Program-made: the position numbers and the translations under genes
Part shown: positions 32,893 through 41,064 of the stretch, piece by piece
Numbering within the stretch: the stretch's first letter is position 1
How the letters are laid out: every line of letters starts with the position of its first letter
The notes under the pieces: model-generated
The model's input: the letters and a program-made list of their open reading frames with translations, nothing else
What the model was told of the DNA's origin: nothing
Database searches by the model: none
Assembly: GCA_024701455.1 (NCBI GenBank)
Contig: JABXYP010000001.1
Span: forward strand, 2,980,001 to 3,044,000
Source: Bacillus sp. A301a_S52
GTDB taxonomy: Bacteria; Bacillota; Bacilli; Bacillales; Salisediminibacteriaceae
DNA: 64,000 bases
Reading direction: 5' to 3'

Positions 32893-33657
32893 TTATTGGT
32901 AGTTTTTATGCTTTATTGGAACATCTTTCAACATATATCCTACATTTCTAACAGTCTTTATATACAATGGATTTCTCCGGTTGGGCTCAATTTGTCTCCT
33001 TATACGACTCACGAAGACATCTATAATACGTTCATCATACGTTTGATCGTTAACTGTCAATGCCGTAATCAAGTGCTGTCTCGTAAAAGCCTTTCCTTTA
33101 TTCTTCATAAGGAAAAACATGAGATCAAACTCTTTTCTAGTTAACTCAACAGGCTGTTTTCCTTTATAAAGTGTGAGATGAATGGGGTCAAGGACTAATT
33201 CACCGCTCCGATATTTTGCTTGTTTTAATTTGGAAGCCGCCTCTTCTTTTGTTTCATTTTCTAAGCAACAAAGCCGTCCTCGGCGCAACACTGCCTTGAC
33301 TCTTGCAACGAGTTCTTTAAAGCGAAGTGGTTTTACCATGTAATCATCAGCACCTAATTCCATTCCAAGAACAGCTTCTATTTCATCTGATTGAGCTGAA
33401 ATAAGCACGACCGGCAACCAATCATTTAATGTTTGTCTTAATTCTCGACACACATCAAGTCCACTAAGTTCGGGTAAATCCATGTCTAAAATAACGGCAT
33501 CTGGTTTAAGACTGTTAATGATTTTTAACGCATCTTTTCCATTTGCCACAACCCATGTTTCATAACCATATGATTGGAAAATCTGTTGTATATCACTACG
33601 CGTTGATCGATCTTTTTCTGCTATTAAAATACGAGGTACCACCTTAGCCTCACTCAT
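32893..33657 (-). CDS. Orphan OmpR/PhoB-type response regulator with an altered acidic pocket
   Basis: 254 residues: receiver domain (about 8-125) and winged-helix DNA-binding domain (about 150-245; LTRKEFDLMFFLMKNKGKAF, RIRRQIEP). Phospho-acceptor Asp58 (ILDMDLPELSG), Ser87 and Lys109 (YMVKP) are present. The start of the receiver reads ILIAEKDR: Lys15 stands where the Mg2+-binding second acidic residue (Asp13 of CheY) should be, so phosphorylation may be altered. No kinase gene is nearby. It follows phoU by 25 bases at the end of the pst operon, so it is probably transcribed with it and may act in phosphate control, but it is not clearly PhoP. Confidence 0.82.
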   Translation of the reverse strand: MSEAKVVPRILIAEKDRSTRSDIQQIFQSYGYETWVVANGKDALKIINSLKPDAVILDMDLPELSGLDVCRELRQTLNDWLPVVLISAQSDEIEAVLGMELGADDYMVKPLRFKELVARVKAVLRRGRLCCLENETKEEAASKLKQAKYRSGELVLDPIHLTLYKGKQPVELTRKEFDLMFFLMKNKGKAFTRQHLITALTVNDQTYDERIIDVFVSRIRRQIEPNRRNPLYIKTVRNVGYMLKDVPIKHKNYQ

Positions 33658-33682
33658 AGAATCAACAACTTTCTCACTGGTC

Positions 33683-34342
33683 TTAGTTTAGATCAAATCG
33701 TTGTCCATTAACTTCATAAACAATCCATTCAGCGATATTCGTCGAGTAATCAGCTATGCGTTCAATATATCTTGATATAAATGCCATCTGGGTAATATAC
33801 TCTGGAGAATCATGACCTGAAATAGCCATTTTAAAAATGGATTGGACAAATTCTCCATAAGCCGCATCTATTTCATCATCCAATGCCGCAATAAGTTGAG
33901 CCTTTATAACATCTGAAGAACGATAGGCTGCAAGTACTTTTCTTAACATATCTTTGGCTTTTTCAGCCATAGCCATCAAGTCTTCCATATAGTGACTTAC
34001 TTTATCTCTGTCTTCAATTCGCTTCGCAGCTTTCGCCATATCCACGGTTAGATCCCCCATGCGTTCTAAATCACTAGATACTTTGAGCGTCACGATAATT
34101 TTACGTAAATCAGATGCTACAGGTTGTTGCTTAGCAATAAGAAGAGTTGCTTTTTCATTTATCTCTAATTCCAATTCATTAATGTATTTGTCATTAGAAA
34201 TAATATCATCAAATTTAGCTTCATCAGCATGTACAACAGCATCAAGTGTTGCTTCAAAAGCTTTTTCAACCATCGTACCCAAAAACATGATGTCTTCTTT
34301 TAACTCCGCTAAGTTTGTTTCAAACGTTTCCCGTGTAGGCAT
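33683..34342 (-). CDS. phoU: Phosphate signalling protein PhoU
   Basis: 219-residue cytoplasmic all-helical protein made of two similar three-helix repeats (about 8-105 and 112-212). Each repeat carries the E/D-x-x-x-D metal patch typical of PhoU (KYINELELEINEKA, then ISRYIERIADYSTNIAEWIV). It links the Pst transporter to phosphate control and prevents toxic uptake. B. subtilis has no phoU in its pst operon, while many other bacilli do. Located between pstB (15 bases) and the response regulator. Confidence 0.92.
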   Translation of the reverse strand: MPTRETFETNLAELKEDIMFLGTMVEKAFEATLDAVVHADEAKFDDIISNDKYINELELEINEKATLLIAKQQPVASDLRKIIVTLKVSSDLERMGDLTVDMAKAAKRIEDRDKVSHYMEDLMAMAEKAKDMLRKVLAAYRSSDVIKAQLIAALDDEIDAAYGEFVQSIFKMAISGHDSPEYITQMAFISRYIERIADYSTNIAEWIVYEVNGQRFDLN

Positions 34343-34357
34343 TTTTCTCGTTCCTCC

Positions 34358-35185
34358 TTAACCGAACCGCCCTGTAATGTAATCTTCAGTCCGTTTGTCA
34401 TTTGGTGTTGAAAAAATGAGATCTGTTTCGTCATATTCAACCACTTCACCATTAAGAAAAAATGCTGTTCTATCAGAAATTCTTGCCGCTTGCTGCATAT
34501 TATGCGTGACTATAATGATGGAATAATTTTTCTTTAAATCTTGTACAAGTTCTTCTACTTTTAGGGTGGACTTAGGGTCAAGTGCTGATGTCGGTTCATC
34601 CATTAATATAACGTCTGGTTCAATTGCAAGACATCTTGCTATACACAAACGTTGTTGTTGTCCTCCAGAAAGTCCATAGGCGTTCTCATTTAAACGATCT
34701 TTAACTTCTTCCCAAATGGCTGCACCTTTTAAACTTTGTTCGACAATCTGTTTAAGTAATTTTTTGTCTCGAATCCCATGAATTCGTGGGCCGTATGCCA
34801 CATTATCAAAGATAGATTTTGGAAAGGGATTCGGTTTTTGAAAAACCATCCCCACTCTTGTTCTCAGTTGCTCTACTCGGTATGAGTGTTGAAAGATATT
34901 GTCTCCTCTATAGAGAATCTCTCCTGACACTTTTACACTTGAAACTAGTTCCACCATTCTGTTTAACGTTTTAATATATGTGGATTTTCCGCAACCTGAT
35001 GGGCCAATAATAGCTGTAATATCATTTTCCTTAATGGGAAGGTTTATATTTTTGAGTGCATGTGTGTCTCCATACCACAAATTAAGTCCTCTCGTATTAA
35101 AAACGAGTTTTTTGTCCCTAGCGGAGCCTTCTTTTATCTGGTCATCTGTCTCTGTCTGCTCATCTATCACTTGGTTTAATACCAT
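34358..35185 (-). CDS. pstB: Phosphate ABC transporter ATPase PstB
   Basis: 275-residue ATPase of the high-affinity phosphate importer. Walker [10 protein letters not shown], signature [16 protein letters not shown], Walker [14 protein letters not shown], switch His in VTHNMQQA. The PstB-specific LNRM and [10 protein letters not shown] are present. An N-terminal extension of about 25 polar residues precedes [12 protein letters not shown]. Transcribed with pstS-C-A and phoU. Confidence 0.95.
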   Translation of the reverse strand: MVLNQVIDEQTETDDQIKEGSARDKKLVFNTRGLNLWYGDTHALKNINLPIKENDITAIIGPSGCGKSTYIKTLNRMVELVSSVKVSGEILYRGDNIFQHSYRVEQLRTRVGMVFQKPNPFPKSIFDNVAYGPRIHGIRDKKLLKQIVEQSLKGAAIWEEVKDRLNENAYGLSGGQQQRLCIARCLAIEPDVILMDEPTSALDPKSTLKVEELVQDLKKNYSIIIVTHNMQQAARISDRTAFFLNGEVVEYDETDLIFSTPNDKRTEDYITGRFG

Positions 35186-35202
35186 ACTAAGTTCTCCTCC
35201 TT

Positions 35203-36087
35203 CTAATATCTTTTTTGAAACTTATTTCTTATAATGATTGCCGTCGAATTTAATAGGATAAGGACTACTAGCAAAACAACAATGGTAGCTGCAGCGAGGT
35301 TAGCATATTCATCCACCATAACTGAATCTAACGTCCAATAATATATTTGCATTGGTAAGGCGGTAAAGTTATCACTGATACTGGATGGAATCGGTATTAG
35401 CAATGCAGGAATACCGATAACAACTAAAGGGGCTGTTTCTCCAATTGCCCGGGAGAGTGCTAAAATAACCCCTGTTAAAATACCCGGTAATGAGGCTGGT
35501 AGTACCACATTTTTTACGGTCTGCCATTTTGTTGCCCCCATGCCGTAAGAAGCTTCCCGCAAAAAACTTGGAACCGATCGAATCGCTTCTTGGGCTGACA
35601 CTACAACGATTGGAAGGACAAGGAGAGCCATTGTCAGACCACCTGCGATTATACTAGTACCGAATCCAAATAACCGCACGAAAATAGTTAAGCCTAAGAT
35701 GCCAAATACAATTGAAGGAACACCGGCCAAATTACTAATATTAGTTTGAATAAATGAATGTAATTTCCCTCGTTTTGCATACTCTTCTAAATAAATGGCT
35801 GTTCCCACTCCTAATATCATCGTCACAGGTCCAACAATAAGCATAAGCCACAGTGTCCCTACAATAGCTCCTTTAATCCCTGCTCGCTCTGGTGCTGTTG
35901 ATAATTTATTAGTTAGAAAGTCAAAATTTATCCATCCAATACTATCTATAGCTACTCGATAAACAAGAATAGCTAATATGACGAGCCCAAACAATGTTGC
36001 TGATAGAAAGATATATTTAACAGCCTTATTCATGAGCAAACGTTTGGACATTTTTTTTTCGACTGCTGATAAATCGATGTATTTCAT
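35203..36087 (-). CDS. pstA: Phosphate ABC permease PstA
   Basis: 294-residue membrane subunit with six membrane helices (first about 24-46). The permease (EAA) loop reads [22 protein letters not shown], and [13 protein letters not shown] near the C-terminus is PstA-like. It pairs with PstC, whose stop lies three bases upstream. Confidence 0.95.
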   Translation of the reverse strand: MKYIDLSAVEKKMSKRLLMNKAVKYIFLSATLFGLVILAILVYRVAIDSIGWINFDFLTNKLSTAPERAGIKGAIVGTLWLMLIVGPVTMILGVGTAIYLEEYAKRGKLHSFIQTNISNLAGVPSIVFGILGLTIFVRLFGFGTSIIAGGLTMALLVLPIVVVSAQEAIRSVPSFLREASYGMGATKWQTVKNVVLPASLPGILTGVILALSRAIGETAPLVVIGIPALLIPIPSSISDNFTALPMQIYYWTLDSVMVDEYANLAAATIVVLLVVLILLNSTAIIIRNKFQKRY

Positions 36088-36090
36088 GAA

Positions 36091-37026
36091 TTAATAGACC
36101 TCCCTAAACCTGCTGCTAATATACCTTGCTAGCATATTCATTAGCAGTGTGAATACAAATAGCGTCATGGCAACTGCATAAAGACTGTAATATATTGTGG
36201 TTCCAGTGGCTGCATCACCACTCGTAATTTCTACAATGTAAGCTGTCATCGTTTGCATTGACTGCGTCACATCGAATGTGAAATTTTTAGAGCTACCACT
36301 GGCAATTGTCACGATCATCGTTTCTCCAATAGCTCTGGAAATCCCTAACACGAATGACGCAATAATTCCGGAAATTGCAGCAGGAATAACAACACGGAAA
36401 GTAACTTCGAGCTGTGTAGCTCCAAGTGCTTTAGCGCCTTCTCTCATAGCATTTGGTACTGAGTTCATCGCATCTTCTGAGAGAGAAGCTACCATTGGAA
36501 TAATCATAATTCCCATCACTATACCAGGACTGAGCGCATTTGTAGCAGATAAACCTGGGATGATTTCTCTCAATACTGGTGTAACAAATGTAAATGCAAA
36601 AAAACCATACACAATTGTTGGTATTCCTGCTAAAACTTCAATGAGGGGTTTTAACACTTTTCTCGTCGTGCTTGATGCATATTCACTCAAATACACAGCA
36701 GTCGTCAACCCTACTGGAATCGCTACTAACATTGCAATGAGTGTTGTCATAAAAGTCCCCATGACTAATGGCAAAATACTGAATTGAGGATCTACAGGAC
36801 TTAAAGGTTTTAACACTGTCCCTGAGAAAAATTCAATGAATGACACTTCTCTAAAAAATAAAACTGTTTCAAATATAAGTGTAAACACAATTCCTATCGT
36901 TGTTAGAACAGAAATGAATGCTGCTAAAAATAACAAAGAGGGAATAATTTTTTCAATGATTGACGTTGTTTTTGTACGTTTTTTTTTATATTGAATGATG
37001 TCTTTTATGCTCTCATGCTGAGCCAT
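36091..37026 (-). CDS. pstC: Phosphate ABC permease PstC
   Basis: 311-residue membrane subunit with six helices; EAA loop EGAKALGATQLEVTFRVVIPAA and SRAIGETMIVTIASG are typical. I chose ATG 37026, seven bases after GAAAGGGG; the upstream ATG at 37083 adds 19 residues without a ribosome site. A strong stem-loop separates it from pstS, so pstS is probably made in excess. Confidence 0.93.
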   Translation of the reverse strand: MAQHESIKDIIQYKKKRTKTTSIIEKIIPSLLFLAAFISVLTTIGIVFTLIFETVLFFREVSFIEFFSGTVLKPLSPVDPQFSILPLVMGTFMTTLIAMLVAIPVGLTTAVYLSEYASSTTRKVLKPLIEVLAGIPTIVYGFFAFTFVTPVLREIIPGLSATNALSPGIVMGIMIIPMVASLSEDAMNSVPNAMREGAKALGATQLEVTFRVVIPAAISGIIASFVLGISRAIGETMIVTIASGSSKNFTFDVTQSMQTMTAYIVEITSGDAATGTTIYYSLYAVAMTLFVFTLLMNMLARYISSRFREVY

Positions 37027-37120
37027 CTTAATGCCCCTTTCACTCACGTCATGCTTATTAATCACTATTAGAACCCTTTTCACCCTTAAATTTCATTAGA
37101 CAAAGCCGTTTTTTAAGGAT

Positions 37121-37151
37121 AGAGATGAGAGTGTTTTCTACTCTCATCTCT
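37121..37151 (-). terminator. Stem-loop between pstS and pstC
   Basis: AGAGATGAGAGT and ACTCTCATCTCT form a perfect 12-bp stem around 7 bases, without a good T-run. Likely a partial terminator or 3' stabiliser that raises pstS over the downstream genes. Confidence 0.7.
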
Positions 37152-37161
37152 GTTATACATA

Positions 37162-38166
37162 TTAGTTAATTGCTTGAATGTCGTTAATATAGCCCTCTAG
37201 CTCTTCCTCTGGGAGAGGTGCGAATCCTGTTTCTTCAGCAAACTGATTGGCTACTGTAAACACATATTCAGCAAAATCTTTTACTTCAGCTTTTTCACGT
37301 GCTGAGTTATAGCTCAAGTTTGTAAAAACTGGACGAGTGAACGATGCATAATCACCATCTTCTGCAATAGTTTCAAGTGAAGGTGAAACAGGACCGTCTC
37401 CAAAATCAACCGCTACCGCTTGGAGGTCATCTGTATTGTTCGCATAATAGCCATATCCAAAAAACCCGATGCCATGCTCATCTTCAGAAATTAAATTAAC
37501 AAGTGTTGAGTACTCTTGTTGCAAATTAATCGTATCTACTAAGTCTTGCTCTTCAATAATTTCTTCCACAAAAAATTCATGTGTACCATGATTTTCATTT
37601 GGTCCGTAAAAGTTTACTGGCTCATTCGGCCAATCGGAACGAATATCAGACCACATTACATTATCATCATCTGCATAATTTCCTGTGACGAACATAGTTT
37701 TAATTTCTTCTTCCGTCATGTCAGAAGCCCAATCATTATCAGGATGTATGACGATCGTTAACCCATCTAATGCCACTTTGAATTCCTGTGTTTCAATCCC
37801 GTTTTCTTCAAGTTCAGCAAGCTCTTCTTCTCTAATTTCCCGAGAGGCATTCGATAAATCTGTTTCGCCAGCTACAAATCGGCTCATTCCAGCACTTGTT
37901 CCGCCGCGACTCACTTCCACACTGACGCCTTCTTGTTCTTCTACCATATACTCTTCTGCTATTCTAGACATTAAAGGATATACCGTTCCAGAACCGTCAA
38001 TAATAACTGTTCCAGACAACTCTTCAGATGACGAATCATTGTTATTAGTATTACTTGAATTAGTGTTGCTGTCTCCCCCTGCCGTGTTTTCGTTACCACC
38101 GCAGGCTGCAGTGACTACCATAAGCCCTGCCATTAAAAATGATAAGCTGTACTTTTTCAATTTCAA
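37162..38166 (-). CDS. pstS: Phosphate-binding lipoprotein PstS
   Basis: 334-residue extracellular phosphate receptor. Lipoprotein signal with lipobox TAAC (Cys22); a Gly/Asn/Ser-rich linker follows. GTVYPLMSRIAEEYM and the phosphate-contact motif SRGGTSAGMSRFVAGETDLS are family hallmarks, and the C-terminal lobe has YNSAREKAEVKDF. Very acidic, as expected for a surface protein exposed to salt. First gene of the pst operon, behind PhoP-type repeats. Confidence 0.95.
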   Translation of the reverse strand: MKLKKYSLSFLMAGLMVVTAACGGNENTAGGDSNTNSSNTNNNDSSSEELSGTVIIDGSGTVYPLMSRIAEEYMVEEQEGVSVEVSRGGTSAGMSRFVAGETDLSNASREIREEELAELEENGIETQEFKVALDGLTIVIHPDNDWASDMTEEEIKTMFVTGNYADDDNVMWSDIRSDWPNEPVNFYGPNENHGTHEFFVEEIIEEQDLVDTINLQQEYSTLVNLISEDEHGIGFFGYGYYANNTDDLQAVAVDFGDGPVSPSLETIAEDGDYASFTRPVFTNLSYNSAREKAEVKDFAEYVFTVANQFAEETGFAPLPEEELEGYINDIQAIN

Positions 38167-38254
38167 CTTCCTCCTCTTAACGAGACTAGTATGTTATGAT
38201 CGCTTGACCACAATTAAAGTATAAGTTTCATATATTAAGGAAGATTGAATAGTA

Positions 38255-38293
38255 AGTAAATGCTTTGTAAAGTGTTTGTAAAGGTTGTGGATA
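38255..38293 (-). promoter_or_regulatory. PhoP (Pho box) repeats upstream of pstS
   Basis: On the minus strand TTTACA, TTTACA and TTTACT recur with exact 11-base spacing (starting at 38282, 38271 and 38260), and a weaker TATCCA is one turn further upstream. This is the direct-repeat pattern bound by Bacillus PhoP, about 100 bases before the ATG. Confidence 0.78.
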
Positions 38294-38298
38294 AAGAA

Positions 38299-38335
38299 GC
38301 ACCACTAGCGTCGCTTTGGACACTAGTGGTGTTTC
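38299..38335 (-). terminator. Hairpin after the yhfI-like gene
   Basis: ACCACTAG and CTAGTGGT form an 8-bp stem with a 12-base loop; minus-strand sequence continues GCTTCTTTATCC. It lies between the yhfI stop and the Pho boxes. Confidence 0.6.
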
Positions 38336-38377
38336 TCTATCTGCACGAGATTTAATTTGAATAATATTGTAATTCTA

Positions 38378-39118
38378 TTATAAGTGAAAAACAGCTCCTG
38401 AAGAGGCAAGGTGAACCTCCCTACCATAACCTCTTTGTACTTCTGATTTAAGTTGATGATGGAACCCAAAGTGGGGTAAATGGCTTAGAAGCACAGACTG
38501 AGCTTGTGACGCTGTCGCTAGTTTAGCTACTTCTTCACTCGTCATATGCCCAAATTTACAGCCATCTTGACCAGCGTAAAAGCTTGTTTCAGCAATCAAT
38601 AAATTAGCTTTTTCAGCAAAAGGAATAAGCGCTTCTTCAAATGCCGTATCAGCTGTATACACAAGCACCTTATTTGTAAGTTGACTTTCTACCTTCATCG
38701 CATAACACATGACAGGATGCACAGTTTTTTGAAAACTTATCTTGAGTGGTCCTATAATTAGAGCCGTTGATTCGTTATAAGCGACTACAGATGTATAAGT
38801 GTCGCTCCCTAATGAATCAAATGCTTCCTTATCATGGTTGTGAGCAAAAATTTGTAGCGGTCTATCTGTTTTTTCTAAGTTTATGTCAACGATGCGACTG
38901 TAGGTTAACACACCTAAATCTGCCATATGATCATGATGGTAATGACTTAAAATGACAGCATCTAACTCTTTTAGTTCAATTTTGTTTTGTAATTGAGCAA
39001 CCGCTCCACTGCCACAATCAAGTAACACTTTAGTCTCTCCCTCTTCTATAAGAAAAGAGCTCGTTGCTTCATTGGCTTCAGGATACGCCCCCCAATAGCC
39101 TATAACAGTTACTTTCAC
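38378..39118 (-). CDS. yhfI: Metallo-beta-lactamase-fold hydrolase, YhfI-like
   Basis: 246-residue cytoplasmic enzyme of the RNase Z/YhfI branch. The metal motif is LSHYHHDHMAD (H-x-H-x-D-H) at about 58-68; further ligands are His in KTVHPVMCYA, Asp in YTADTAFE and His in LLSHLPHFG. Too short and without the exosite of tRNase Z, so the substrate (phosphodiester or small ester) is unknown. Single gene. Confidence 0.85.
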   Translation of the reverse strand: MKVTVIGYWGAYPEANEATSSFLIEEGETKVLLDCGSGAVAQLQNKIELKELDAVILSHYHHDHMADLGVLTYSRIVDINLEKTDRPLQIFAHNHDKEAFDSLGSDTYTSVVAYNESTALIIGPLKISFQKTVHPVMCYAMKVESQLTNKVLVYTADTAFEEALIPFAEKANLLIAETSFYAGQDGCKFGHMTSEEVAKLATASQAQSVLLSHLPHFGFHHQLKSEVQRGYGREVHLASSGAVFHL

Positions 39119-39150
39119 CTCAATTACCTCCTTCTATGATACCCTCGTTA

Positions 39151-39505
39151 TTAAGCTATGGCGTTCAATATCAATACATCTTTCAAATTACTATTAAGTT
39201 TAGCAATTCGTTCATGTCTACATACTAAACGACAGTGATTTTTATAATGAAGTTGCAGACTTGCTATATTATCTGGAAATATCCCGATTGTAGTGTCTTA
39301 GATACGTTCCTTTTCAGTTTACTTAATGATGTTCGTTCAAAAGGACTGAACCAATGTCTTGTCCTCTTTCACTCACTTTCATAGATATACTCACTTTCAT
39401 CACTCCCTCATAAAACACATCGGCTAGACACTAGCGTTAAAGATACCCATCCTATAACCATCTTACCAGTGACCATTACTAAACGATAGTTAGACAAAAA
39501 TGAAG
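39151..39505 (-). pseudogene. Decayed phosphinothricin-type N-acetyltransferase gene
   Basis: Pieces of a PAT/YwnH-like GNAT can be read in order in different frames: RLVMVTGKMVIGWVSLTLVS with SSRCV (about 39495-39425), then MKVSERGQDIGSVLLNEHH (motif A region, about 39390-39325), then TIGIFPDNIASLQLHYK, RHERIAKLNSNLKDVL and a stop at 39151-39153. At least three frameshifts or stops separate them and the N-terminus is missing. Clearly inactive. Confidence 0.7.
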
Positions 39506-39686
39506 AATCCTAGTATTTTCCATGTAGGTGCTTCATTTTTAAAGATAGCTATTTTGGGAAACGATCCCTTCTTCATAGATCGCTTTTACTTATGTCCAAT
39601 GTTCACCAGTTATCTCAATTATATCTCCACCAATGGTGTGCCTCCATGGATATGTAAAGTTTAAAAATATTATTGCAAATTTACGT

Positions 39687-39819
39687 ATAAAACGCCCCTT
39701 CACTCAGTGAGAGTTTAGTTAATCAGGACATTAACATCCGTTATCTTCCGCCTAAATAGCGTTGCCTCTTCTCACTATTTTGAGCTGAGAAGTGGTTTAC
39801 GGATGCTGGCTGTAATAAC
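39687..39819. repeat. Structured dispersed repeat lacking the first hairpin
   Basis: ATAAA, ACGCCCCTTCACTCAGTGAGAG then directly TTAGTTAATCAGGACATTAACATCC, so the right arm of the first hairpin is deleted. The second hairpin CCGTTATCTTCCGCC with AGAAGTGGTTTACGG is present. Right flank ATAAC. The rest of 39506-39926 has no gene. Confidence 0.72.
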
Positions 39820-39879
39820 ACTTACCATATTTATGCTTTTTTCACTATTATCCCGAAATCTAGTTCGTCATTGCAAACA

Positions 39880-39922
39880 AAAAAGCTCTGACGATTATTG
39901 TTTCAATAATCATCAGAGCTTT
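39880..39922 (-). terminator. Terminator of the rplU-prp-rpmA operon
   Basis: On the minus strand AAAGCTCTGATGATTATT with its near-perfect complement around 6 bases, then TTTTTTG. Confidence 0.85.
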
Positions 39923-39926
39923 AATT

Positions 39927-40220
39927 TTATGCTTCCTGTACTTCTGGATACACACTTACACGTTTACGATCACGGCCAACGCGTTCAAACTTAACAACGC
40001 CATCAACTTTCGCAAACAATGTGTCGTCTCCACCTTTTCCAACGTTCACGCCTGGATAAATTTTAGTGCCGCGTTGACGTACTAAAATGGATCCACCAGT
40101 AACAGATTGTCCGTCACCGCGTTTTGTACCTAAACGTTTGGAAATAGAGTCACGACCGTTTTTTGTACTACCTACCCCTTTTTTCTGGGCAAAAAATTGA
40201 AGGTCTAATTTTAAGAACAT
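39927..40220 (-). CDS. rpmA: 50S ribosomal protein L27 with cleavable N-terminus
   Basis: 97 residues; [16 protein letters not shown] is the L27 signature. In Firmicutes the N-terminal extension, here [15 protein letters not shown], is removed by the protease Prp after LQFF, which exposes the residues needed at the peptidyl-transferase centre. The start is ATG 40220 with GGAGGTGA five bases upstream. The gene for that protease lies directly before it. Confidence 0.97.
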   Translation of the reverse strand: MFLKLDLQFFAQKKGVGSTKNGRDSISKRLGTKRGDGQSVTGGSILVRQRGTKIYPGVNVGKGGDDTLFAKVDGVVKFERVGRDRKRVSVYPEVQEA

Positions 40221-40238
40221 GGTCTTCACCTCCTGTGT

Positions 40239-40568
40239 TTATGAATCAATACGTATAAATTGGCTATACTGGTCCTCAATTGTTTTCAAAGAGACAAGCA
40301 TACCATTTAACAGCAATTGTACTTTCTCAAACGTGTCATGATTTAACCCTTTAGGAACACGACAGCGGAGAAAGCCTCCGTCATCTTTTGTTTCAACCAT
40401 CATCTTTGTATTACAAAGATCGGCAATAGCATTCACTGCTCCAAAAGAAACAGCTGACACACCTGCACAGACGAGATCATATCCATAAGGACCTGATTCC
40501 GCATGGCCTTTCATCGTAAATGTATGGATCGTTCCATCGTCATTCCGGTTAAATGTTACATGAATCAT
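40239..40568 (-). CDS. prp: Ribosomal-processing cysteine protease Prp
   Basis: 109-residue protease that trims L27 (B. subtilis YsxB). The catalytic His is in KGHAESG and the Cys in YDLVCAGVSAVSFG, both at the usual positions in the first 40 residues. Sits between rplU and rpmA as in nearly all Firmicutes. AAGGTG precedes the ATG. Confidence 0.95.
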   Translation of the reverse strand: MIHVTFNRNDDGTIHTFTMKGHAESGPYGYDLVCAGVSAVSFGAVNAIADLCNTKMMVETKDDGGFLRCRVPKGLNHDTFEKVQLLLNGMLVSLKTIEDQYSQFIRIDS

Positions 40569-40579
40569 CGGCCTACACC

Positions 40580-40888
40580 TTAAGCATTAATCTTGTCGAT
40601 TATCACTTTTGTGTATGGCTGACGGTGACCTTGCTTACGACGGTAGTTCTTTTTAGCTTTATATTTGAAGACAGTGATTTTTTTCGCACGGTCATGTTTC
40701 TCTACCTTTGCAGTCACTGTAGCTCCATCAATAAGGGGAGCTCCTACTTTCGTCTCATCTCCTCCAACGAGAAGAACACGGTCAAAAGTTACTGTATCAC
40801 CTTCAGCTACGTCAATCTTTTCAACGTAAACTTCTTGTCCTTCAGTTACTTTTACTTGCTTTCCACCAGTTTCAATAATTGCGTACAT
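40580..40888 (-). CDS. rplU: 50S ribosomal protein L21
   Basis: 102 residues, [18 protein letters not shown] at the N-terminus and [19 protein letters not shown] at the C-terminus. I chose ATG 40888, six bases after GGAGGTG; the longer frame to 40924 would read through the L21 leader RNA. First gene of the L21-Prp-L27 operon. Confidence 0.97.
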   Translation of the reverse strand: MYAIIETGGKQVKVTEGQEVYVEKIDVAEGDTVTFDRVLLVGGDETKVGAPLIDGATVTAKVEKHDRAKKITVFKYKAKKNYRRKQGHRQPYTKVIIDKINA

Positions 40889-40892
40889 ATGC

Positions 40893-41000
40893 GCACCTCC
40901 TTCAATACTCAGACTCGCCATCACAGGTGCACATTCCGTGCTTCAAACCTGATCTGTGCGGTTGCAGTTCTTTGGGCGCAACCAAACAACTAACAAAGGA
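40893..41000 (-). promoter_or_regulatory. L21 leader RNA
   Basis: Directly before rplU. On the minus strand GGTTGCGCCCAAAGAACTGC pairs in part with following GCAACC-type bases, then GGTTTGAAGCACGGAATGTG, CACCTGTGATGGCGAGTCTG. GC-rich and structured against an AT-rich background, in the position of the L21 leader that binds L21 for autoregulation in Bacillus. Identified by position and remembered consensus; a covariance search was not possible. Confidence 0.7.
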
Positions 41001-41064
41001 AATCATACCATAATGTAAAATGGCATGTCAATACTCCCATTATGATCCATTATACTTTCCTTTT

